Assembly: GCA_006227965.1 (NCBI GenBank)
Contig: SBFL01000171.1
Location: forward strand, 1-5,859
Source: Bacteroidota bacterium
Lineage (GTDB): Bacteria > Bacteroidota > Bacteroidia > Flavobacteriales > Flavobacteriaceae
Direction: 5' to 3'
Length of the DNA: 5,859 nt
Shown here: positions 1-5,859 of the stretch, piece after piece
How positions within the stretch are numbered: position 1 is the stretch's first letter
How the letters are laid out: each line of letters begins with the position of its first letter
The notes under the pieces: generated by a model
Told to the model about the DNA's origin: nothing
Seen by the model: the letters and a program-made list of their open reading frames with translations, nothing else
Databases searched by the model: none
Translations under genes and position numbers: made by a program

Positions 1-1987
1 AAAATCCGTGCACCTCGTCCGGGAAAATGAGGACCTCGTTGTATACCCCGAGGGCATCCAGTTTGTTTTTAAGGTCTACGGACTGGCCGATCATCACATT
101 TCGGTCGTCATCCCCGCTGATGATCAGGACCGGTGCCTTCCAGTTAGACAGGTCCGAGACCGGGGAGGATGCATGGGCCTGATCCATCAGCTCTTTGGTG
201 ATTCCCCAGCCACCTCCCGGGGAGAAATCCCTACCCCTCCAGGCCCAGTCGTGCACCCCGTGCAGGTCTACCCCGGCCTTGAAAAGTTCCGGGTTTCGGG
301 CCAGTCCCATAGCGGTCAGGTAGCCCCCGTAGGACCCTCCCCAGAGGCCAACGCGTCCGGGGTCTACTGCCTCCAGGGATTGCAGGTATTTCCCCGCCGC
401 AACGATATCCTGATATTCCGAAGCCCCCCTGGGTCCCTGCTCCGGGGCCCTTCGGAAGGCACGACCATAGCCGATCCCGGACCGGTAATTCACCGAAAGC
501 ACCACATATCCTCTGGAGGCGAGGTACTGGTTCATGCTGTAGGCGTTGGCGTAGTAACCGCTGTAGTGGTAACCGAGGAGCATCTGCCGGATAGGCCCTC
601 CATGCATGTAGACTACAGCGGGATAGGTTTTCTTTGCCCCCGGGGGGGGTGTAAAAAGCTGTCCGTGGATCAGCTGTCCGTCCGGGGCCTGAAAGGTAAC
701 CTCCCTTGGCATTTGCAGCCGGGATGAAGGAAAAGACCCTGGCAAAGCAGTCAGGACCTCCCTTTTATCTCCCATTTGGAGTACGGCCGCAGTGGGACGG
801 TTATAGGACCCCTCCCGATAGGCGATGGCCCCCTGTGCCAATCCGGCCACATGTGTTTGTATGCCCTTAGGGCCGGTGATCCTTCCTGAAGCGCCTGATG
901 CAATGTCGGTCTGCCAGATGTGGCGGCGGTTGGTATCCGCACAATTGCTGGAGGAATACAGCATGGTCCCATCTGGGGAAAGGCTGCTGTTTTCCGTGAT
1001 ACAGTTGCCCGGAGTGAGGTCCCTGAGGTTGCTTCCGTCTGGATGGATTGCATAGATATGGTTCCAGCCCTCGTGCTCTGAATAGAACAGGATGTGATCC
1101 CCAGTCCACCGCAGGGGTTCGTTTGGATAATACTGGGCGAACCCACCGTCATCCCCGGGGGATTTCCAGATGGAGACGGCCCGGCCGCTGCTGAGGTCCC
1201 CTACCATAACCTCAAAAGGGTTACCCCCGGTAAGGTTCCGCAGCTCGTCCTTGCTCCGTCCTGGCCTTCTCAGGAAAGCCATCCGATTGCCGTCCGGTGA
1301 CCAGACCGGCTGCTCATCAAAACCCAGGGCAGGGGCGATCCATTGGATCCGGTTTTCTTCCAGATCGAACACACCTATGTAGCTGTGGTCGCCCCTGGGG
1401 CTTACAAATGCGATTTTGCCACCATCCGGGGACCATTTCAGGTTCCCGACCCCGCTTCGCACCTCGAATAACTGATCCGTTTCGGGATCTTTCAGGGTTA
1501 TGTCCGGGATATGATAAACCTTCTTGCCTTTTGAGAATAGGAGGCCTCTTCCATCGGGAGCGAGCACTGCTGCTGAGGCAGCTGCAAGGGTATCGACCCT
1601 TTTACTGGAAACATCGACCCGGAGCAACTGGCGCAGGGGGACCTCCGGCAGGCTGGACGGGTTTGCCGGCTCACCGTCCCGGTTGTTTCCATTCCCGCGT
1701 ACGTAAAGGATAATTTCCGGCAGTACCACCTGCAGGGCCAGGTCCAGCCCGTCATCAGCTGTATAATCCGTGAGCTTTACAGGTACTTGGTCCTGAACCG
1801 GGCTGTACCAAAGGTTCCGGACCCCTTTCTCATTGACCACCCAGGCCAGGTGGCTGCCATCTGGTGAGGCTTTCAGGGATTCGGTGTAGGGGGCTCCAAG
1901 GAGGTCCTCCAGTTCATACTGACCGTATACCTGGGACATGGAGGAAAAAAGACTTGCGATCACAAATAAGAAGCAGTGGTTTTTCAT
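1..1987 (-). CDS. Exported S9-family serine peptidase (DPP IV / prolyl oligopeptidase-like), 3' end cut by window edge
   Basis: This gene encodes a secreted or periplasmic serine exopeptidase or oligopeptidase that should cleave short peptides. I read the frame codon by codon from ATG at 1987 to the left edge: 662 residues, no stop, no frameshift. Residues 1-22 form a Sec signal peptide (short KNH n-region, hydrophobic core, probable cut before Q23). There is no lipobox cysteine. Residues about 35-420 look like a beta-propeller with repeated SPDG motifs (near 41, 186, 230 and 337). The alpha/beta-hydrolase domain follows, with MHGGP at 461-465 (oxyanion region). The triad is Ser552 in GGSYGG, Asp628 in GDDDRNV and His660 in DEVHGF. 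Its spacing (76 and 32) is close to human DPP IV (78 and 32). Only about the last 30-50 residues should be missing. I could not identify the DPP IV double-glutamate motif, so aminopeptidase specificity is unproven; an acylaminoacyl-peptidase-like S9 enzyme is possible. No clear Shine-Dalgarno site precedes the ATG, which is normal in Bacteroidota. Confidence 0.
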   Translation of the reverse strand, partial: MKNHCFLFVIASLFSSMSQVYGQYELEDLLGAPYTESLKASPDGSHLAWVVNEKGVRNLWYSPVQDQVPVKLTDYTADDGLDLALQVVLPEIILYVRGNGNNRDGEPANPSSLPEVPLRQLLRVDVSSKRVDTLAAASAAVLAPDGRGLLFSKGKKVYHIPDITLKDPETDQLFEVRSGVGNLKWSPDGGKIAFVSPRGDHSYIGVFDLEENRIQWIAPALGFDEQPVWSPDGNRMAFLRRPGRSKDELRNLTGGNPFEVMVGDLSSGRAVSIWKSPGDDGGFAQYYPNEPLRWTGDHILFYSEHEGWNHIYAIHPDGSNLRDLTPGNCITENSSLSPDGTMLYSSSNCADTNRRHIWQTDIASGASGRITGPKGIQTHVAGLAQGAIAYREGSYNRPTAAVLQMGDKREVLTALPGSFPSSRLQMPREVTFQAPDGQLIHGQLFTPPPGAKKTYPAVVYMHGGPIRQMLLGYHYSGYYANAYSMNQYLASRGYVVLSVNYRSGIGYGRAFRRAPEQGPRGASEYQDIVAAGKYLQSLEAVDPGRVGLWGGSYGGYLTAMGLARNPELFKAGVDLHGVHDWAWRGRDFSPGGGWGITKELMDQAHASSPVSDLSNWKAPVLIISGDDDRNVMIGQSVDLKNKLDALGVYNEVLIFPDEVHGF

Positions 1988-2093
1988 GGGAAGCGTCTTT
2001 GTCGGTTCCCTTAAATGTAACCAATTTCTGCTCCATCCGGACAAGAGTCATTGGCGGGTTTCGGGTATTTTAAAAAATGGTGTTTTGAAGGAC
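1988..2093. other. Intergenic region between small ORF and S9 peptidase gene
   Basis: This 106-base non-coding gap is visibly more A+T-rich than the flanking genes, especially around 2068-2090, where runs of A and T occur. It holds the candidate peptidase promoter. I found no GC-rich hairpin followed by a T-run, so read-through from purL and the small ORF into the peptidase gene cannot be excluded. No repeat or RNA gene was seen. Confidence 0.6.
2012..2044 (-). promoter_or_regulatory. Candidate flavobacterial promoter for the S9 peptidase gene
   Basis: On the minus strand a TTG (2044-2042) is followed after 22 bases by TACATTTA (2019-2012). This fits the known Bacteroidetes pattern TTG-N17-23-TAnnTTTG except for the last base of the -7 box. 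The box ends 25 bases before the ATG at 1987, implying a leader of roughly 20 bases. The position, between the stop of the upstream small ORF and the peptidase start, supports separate transcription of the peptidase. Such short motifs also occur by chance, so this is a moderate-confidence inference. Confidence 0.4.
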
Positions 2094-2294
2094 TTATCCG
2101 AGCATTAAGGTATGGAGATCTGCCAGGGCACCATTGCTGTGATCCACCCCCGTGAGGGATTCGATCCTGCCCTTCATAGAGAATTCCACCGCGTTCCAGG
2201 AATCCACCACGTGATAGTAGGGCTTATCATGGGCCTTGCGAAAATCCGGGACCCCTTTAATCCTCAGGGTTCCATTCGGGATATGCCAAAACAC
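2094..2294 (-). CDS. Small hypothetical protein (66 aa) directly downstream of purL
   Basis: I do not recognise this protein. It opens at GTG (2294-2292), 17 bases after the purL stop on the same strand, and ends with TAA at 2096-2094. GTG is the only usual start in frame, because upstream the frame closes at a TAA (2318-2316) inside the end of purL. My codon count gives about 65% G+C at third positions against about 38% at second positions, a coding-like skew, and the codons resemble those of the neighbours. The product would be a soluble cytoplasmic protein without signal peptide, membrane segment or cysteine. Its centre is rich in aromatic and charged residues (PDFRKAHDKPYYHVVDSWN at 16-34), and the C-terminus is ALADLHTLMLG. 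There is no Shine-Dalgarno motif, so expression may depend on coupling to purL. The alternative is a chance ORF in the purL trailer. Confidence 0.55.
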   Translation of the reverse strand: MFWHIPNGTLRIKGVPDFRKAHDKPYYHVVDSWNAVEFSMKGRIESLTGVDHSNGALADLHTLMLG

Positions 2295-2311
2295 CCGGGG
2301 CCACGGGGGTC

Positions 2312-5300
2312 TTATTTATGGGATTCGATCCACTTCCGGGCATTTACAAACGCCTGCAGCCATGGGGAGACTTCGTCCTGCCGGCTGGGGTCGTACCAGG
2401 CCCAGTTCCAGGGAAAGATGGAACGCTCTATGTGCGGCATGGTCACCAGGTGGCGCCCGCTGTCATCACAGAGCATGGCGGTATTGTAGTCGCTCCCGTT
2501 TGGGTTGGCAGGATACCCCTGGTACCCGTAGGTCCCCACGATGTTATACCGTTCCTCAGGGTAGGGGAGGTGGAATTTGCCTTCCCCATGGGAAATCCAG
2601 ACCCCCAGGGTGCTACCGGCCAGGCCCGACAGCATTACCGAATGGTTCTTTTGGATTTTCACGGAGGTAAAGCTGCTCTCGTGTTTGTGGGAATCATTGA
2701 AAGTCATTTTCCCGTGGGTCTCGTGGTCCGGATGGATCAGTTCCAGTTCCATAAACAGCTGGCACCCATTGCAAATACCAATCGACAGTGTGTCCGGCCG
2801 ACTGAAAAAATTCCTCAGGGCCTGCCGTGCCTTATCGTTGTATTTGAAGGCCCCGGCCCATCCTTTGGCGCTTCCCAGAACGTCCGAATTGGAGAAGCCA
2901 CCCACTGCACCGATAAAGCGAATTCCCTCCAGGTTTTCCCGCCCGCAGATCAGGTCGGTCATATGTACATCTTTCACATCAAATCCGGCCAGGTACATGG
3001 CATGGGCCATTTCCCGTTCCGAATTACTGCCCTTCTCCCGGAGGATAGCTGCCTTGGGCCGGCTTCCTACCGGCATTTTTATCTTGGGAAGATTCCCCTT
3101 AAACTTTTTGGGAAGGCCGAATTTCAGGGGTTGTTCCTTATAGTTGCGGTACCGTACCCCTGCAAGGCCCCCAGCGGTTTGTTTCTGATCCAGGAGATAG
3201 GAGGTCCTGTACCAGGTGTCCCGAAGGGCATTTACATCGAGCTCAAGGCTAACCCGGTGGTTTTTCAGACGGAGTTCGGCCCGGTCCAGGACGCTCCCGA
3301 TTTTGCAGAGGGTAATGCCCTGCTCACGGAAAATCTTCTCGATCTTTTCATCTTCCGCCTGTATCACCACTCCGGTATTTTCAGAAAACAGCAAACGGAT
3401 CATATCAGGCTCTCCCAGCGGGCTGAGGTCGATATCGGCCCCTGTCCCGGGGGAGGCAAAGCAACCTTCTAAAAGGGTGGTAATTAGGCCTCCTGAAGCC
3501 ACATCGTGCCCCGCCAGGATCATGCCTGCCCTTATGCTCTGCTGAAGGGCATCAAAGGCCCTGGCAAAAGTTCCGGCATCTTTCACGGTAGGGGCTTCAT
3601 TGCCCACCTTTCCGAGGACCTGGGCAAATGAAGACCCCCCCAGTTTGTGGGCATCCCCAGAGAGGTTCAGGTAGTACAGGGCCCCGCCCTCCTTACGGAA
3701 TACGGGTTCCACCACCCGACGGATATCGTTGCAATGGCCCGCTGCCGAAATAATAACAGTGCCGGGAGCCAGCACTTCCTTGTCCGGGTATTTTTGTTTC
3801 ATGGACAGGGAATCCTTACCCGTCGGTATATTGATACCCAGGGCAATGGCAAAATCGGAAGCCGCCTTTACGGCCTGGTAGAGGCGGGCGTCTTCCCCAT
3901 CGTTGTTGCAGGGCCACATCCAGTTGGCAGACAAACTCACGGATCGTAATCCCTTTTCGAGAGGTGCCCAGACCAGATTGGTCAGCGCCTCGGCAATACT
4001 GTTTCTACTCCCGGCCTCCGGGTCGATCAGGGCGGACACCGGAGAGTGGCCCAGGGAGGTGGCAATACCCTCCCTGCCGGCAAAGTCAAGGGCCATTACC
4101 CCACAGTTGTTCAGTGGGAGCTGCAGGGGACCTGCACACTGTTGCTTGGCAACACGCCCTCCCACACATCGGTCCACCTTATTGGTCAGCCAGTCCTTGC
4201 AGGCAACTGCCTCCAGTTGCAGCACCTGTTCCAGGTACTCGTGGAAGTGTTCTATCTGATAGGCTATCTCCCCGTATTCGAGGGGAATGGTCCTGTCTTC
4301 CATAATGGTTTGGGGAGAACTGCCGAACATATCGGAGAGTTCGAGATCCATAGGGGTTTGTGAAGAGGAGGCAAAGGTAAACCGCCTGTCCCATGTCACC
4401 TCGCCTACATCGTAAAGGGGGGCGCGCTCCCGTTCGGAGACCCTTTTGAGAAACTCCATGTCCTCCGGATTCATCACCAGCCCCATCCGTTCCTGGGATT
4501 CATTCCCGATTAATTCCTTGGCCGAAAGGGTTGGGTCTCCCACAGGCAGGCGGTCCAGGTGGATGTATCCTCCGGTCTCCTCCACCAGTTCCGAGAGGCA
4601 GTTCAGGTGTCCCCCCGCCCCGTGATCGTGTATGGAGATGATCGGGTTTTTTTCGCTCTCCACGAGTCCCCGGATGGCGTTTGCCGCCCGTTTTTGCATT
4701 TCCGGGTTGGATCGCTGTACGGCATTTAATTCAATGGCCGTACTGAACTCTCCCGTATCCGCGCTTGAAACGGCTGCGCCTCCCATCCCAATGCGGTAGT
4801 TGTCTCCTCCGAGCACAACAATACGGTCTCCTTTTTTAGGGGTATCCTTGAGGGCCTGGTCGCTTTTGCCGTATCCGATCCCTCCCGCAAGCATGATTAC
4901 CTTGTCATAGCCCAATACCCGGCCGGATTCCTGATGCTCAAAGGTCAGCACGGAGCCGCTGATAAGCGGCTGCCCGAACTTGTTCCCGAAATCTGAGGCC
5001 CCGTTCGAGGCTTTAATTAGGATGTCCACAGGCGTCTGGTAGAGCCAGTTCCGCTCGGGTACATGCCGTTCCCAGGGCCGGTCCTCCTGAAGGCGGGAAT
5101 AAGCCGTCATATAGACAGCGGTACCTGCCAGGGGCAGCGCCCCTTTTCCCCCGGCGAGCCTGTCGCGGATTTCCCCACCTGAACCCGTGGCAGCCCCGTT
5201 GAAGGGTTCCACGGTGGTAGGAAAATTATGGGTCTCGGCCTTAAGGGAAAGGACGGAGGTAAAGGCCTCTTCCCGGTACCAGTCAGGCTCATCCGGCCGG

Positions 5301-5859
5301 CCCGGTGCAAACTGCACTACCTCCGGTCCCTTAAGGAAGGCGACATTGTCCTTATAGGCCGATACAATCTCATTTGGGTGGGTTTCGGAGGTTTTGCGAA
5401 TCAATTTAAAAAGGGAATCCGGCATTTCCCTGTGGTCAATGATAAAAGTCCCGTTGAAGATCTTGTGCCTGCAGTGTTCTGAATTCACCTGACTGAAACC
5501 AAAAACCTCTGAATCCGTAAGCGGACGCCCCAGGCGCTGGCTCAATTCCTCCAGATAGTGGATTTCCTCATCACTAAGGGCGAGACCTTCCTCCTTGTTG
5601 TAGGCCGGGATATCATGGATGTCCCGGACAGGTTCGGCCTCGTGCGCAATTTGGAACAGGTCCTGTCTGAGGCCTGAGAATTTCTGGAACAACATCGGGT
5701 CGAAATCCGTGTCTGAAGCCGTTGCACGCCGGTACAATTCAATTCGCGTGATCCCCTCTATACCCATATTCTGGGTGATTTCGGTGGCGTTTGTACTCCA
5801 GGGGGTCACCATGGCCGCTCTGGGGCCAATAAAAAAGGCGTCTACAGACGCCGTTTCCA
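2312..5859 (-). CDS. purL: Phosphoribosylformylglycinamidine synthase, large single-chain form; 5' end beyond window
   Basis: PurL makes FGAM from FGAR, ATP and glutamine in the cytoplasm, the fourth step of de novo purine synthesis. The first in-window ATG (5812) is not the true start: the frame stays open to the right edge and encodes family-like residues (SVDAFFIGPRAA) just before it. Counting from that Met, visible landmarks are NSEHCRHK (110-117), the AETHNFP loop with His195, DHGAGG (396-401), GGRVAKQQC (551-559) and GKDSLSM (665-671). These mark the two fused AIRS-like halves of the synthetase. The glutaminase domain runs from about 918 to 1166, with GGFSNSDVLG, nucleophile Cys1014 in GICNGCQ, and His1127 and Glu1129 in MPHIER. 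About 1181 residues are visible; E. coli PurL has 1295, and I estimate 30-50 are missing here. Fused glutaminase means no separate PurQ or PurS is required. The frame is intact and TAA is at 2314-2312. Confidence 0.97.
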   Translation of the reverse strand, partial: ETASVDAFFIGPRAAMVTPWSTNATEITQNMGIEGITRIELYRRATASDTDFDPMLFQKFSGLRQDLFQIAHEAEPVRDIHDIPAYNKEEGLALSDEEIHYLEELSQRLGRPLTDSEVFGFSQVNSEHCRHKIFNGTFIIDHREMPDSLFKLIRKTSETHPNEIVSAYKDNVAFLKGPEVVQFAPGRPDEPDWYREEAFTSVLSLKAETHNFPTTVEPFNGAATGSGGEIRDRLAGGKGALPLAGTAVYMTAYSRLQEDRPWERHVPERNWLYQTPVDILIKASNGASDFGNKFGQPLISGSVLTFEHQESGRVLGYDKVIMLAGGIGYGKSDQALKDTPKKGDRIVVLGGDNYRIGMGGAAVSSADTGEFSTAIELNAVQRSNPEMQKRAANAIRGLVESEKNPIISIHDHGAGGHLNCLSELVEETGGYIHLDRLPVGDPTLSAKELIGNESQERMGLVMNPEDMEFLKRVSERERAPLYDVGEVTWDRRFTFASSSQTPMDLELSDMFGSSPQTIMEDRTIPLEYGEIAYQIEHFHEYLEQVLQLEAVACKDWLTNKVDRCVGGRVAKQQCAGPLQLPLNNCGVMALDFAGREGIATSLGHSPVSALIDPEAGSRNSIAEALTNLVWAPLEKGLRSVSLSANWMWPCNNDGEDARLYQAVKAASDFAIALGINIPTGKDSLSMKQKYPDKEVLAPGTVIISAAGHCNDIRRVVEPVFRKEGGALYYLNLSGDAHKLGGSSFAQVLGKVGNEAPTVKDAGTFARAFDALQQSIRAGMILAGHDVASGGLITTLLEGCFASPGTGADIDLSPLGEPDMIRLLFSENTGVVIQAEDEKIEKIFREQGITLCKIGSVLDRAELRLKNHRVSLELDVNALRDTWYRTSYLLDQKQTAGGLAGVRYRNYKEQPLKFGLPKKFKGNLPKIKMPVGSRPKAAILREKGSNSEREMAHAMYLAGFDVKDVHMTDLICGRENLEGIRFIGAVGGFSNSDVLGSAKGWAGAFKYNDKARQALRNFFSRPDTLSIGICNGCQLFMELELIHPDHETHGKMTFNDSHKHESSFTSVKIQKNHSVMLSGLAGSTLGVWISHGEGKFHLPYPEERYNIVGTYGYQGYPANPNGSDYNTAMLCDDSGRHLVTMPHIERSIFPWNWAWYDPSRQDEVSPWLQAFVNARKWIESHK
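5831..5852 (-). terminator. Terminator-like hairpin with T6 tail inside the 5' coding part of purL
   Basis: Read on the minus (coding) strand, a perfect 6-base stem GGCGTC / GACGCC with loop TGTA (5852-5837) is followed at once by six T (5836-5831). This is the classical shape of an intrinsic terminator, placed in the purL sense direction and inside its reading frame (codons for A-S-V-D-A-F-F). It could attenuate purL transcription. It could equally be chance, since the protein sequence demands much of it; DAFF looks like a usual PurL segment. During translation, ribosomes would probably prevent folding. Confidence 0.3.

Noticed and set aside
8..727. A 239-codon plus-strand open frame at the left edge
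   Set aside because: It is antisense to the peptidase catalytic domain (the triad is readable on the minus strand), so it is a shadow frame.
751..1152. A 133-codon minus-strand open frame within the peptidase
   Set aside because: It is on the same strand but in a different frame from the continuous 662-residue peptidase frame, with no domain signal of its own.
2070..2090. A/T-rich palindrome-like stretch as a terminator for the small ORF
   Set aside because: Only A-T pairs are available and there is no GC-rich stem, so the stretch is better explained as intergenic A/T richness.
2286..2305. A possible terminator just after purL (CCCG/CGGG stem followed by TGTTTT on the minus strand)
   Set aside because: The stem is only four pairs and the T-run is short and offset. 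It also overlaps the start of the small ORF, so it is too weak to call.
2318..3472. A 384-codon plus-strand open frame opposite the 3' part of purL
   Set aside because: It lies wholly antisense to a well-conserved enzyme domain, shows no recognisable motif, and is expected from few stop codons opposite GC-rich coding DNA.
5810..5812. ATG as the purL start
   Set aside because: The frame is open to the window edge, and the upstream residues (SVDAFFIGPRAA) look like normal PurL sequence, so this Met is internal.

Overview
The window looks like ordinary chromosomal DNA from a member of the Bacteroidota, most likely a marine flavobacterium with unusually high GC (roughly 55-57% by eye, as in Robiginitalea-like genomes). 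The taxon is an inference from three things: a single-chain PurL whose sequence style (MVTPWSTNA, MPHIERSIF) matches what I remember of Bacteroidetes homologues, a flavobacterial-type promoter (TTG, 22 bases, TAnnTTTA), and the absence of Shine-Dalgarno sites.

All the genes I can support lie on the minus strand, so the window reads from right to left. The right 60% (2312 to the right edge) is purL, which encodes the large single-chain phosphoribosylformylglycinamidine synthase of de novo purine synthesis. It is complete at its C-terminus, but its first few dozen codons lie outside the window. Seventeen bases after its stop is a 66-codon ORF (2094-2294) of unknown function with coding-like base composition. 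A 106-base intergenic stretch follows, holding a plausible promoter for the next gene. The left third (1-1987) encodes an exported S9-family (DPP IV / prolyl-oligopeptidase type) serine peptidase. It runs off the left edge just after its catalytic histidine.

The three genes are co-oriented, but nothing in the sequence ties them into one pathway. PurL is a cytoplasmic biosynthetic enzyme, and the peptidase is secreted or periplasmic and probably handles peptides. The peptidase seems to have its own promoter. I see no RNA gene, CRISPR array, insertion sequence or sizeable repeat.

I found no evidence of a new multi-gene system. The observations most worth checking are a terminator-shaped hairpin with a T6 tail inside the early coding sequence of purL, the unrecognised small ORF after purL, and a C8G5 homopolymer pair in the peptidase gene.
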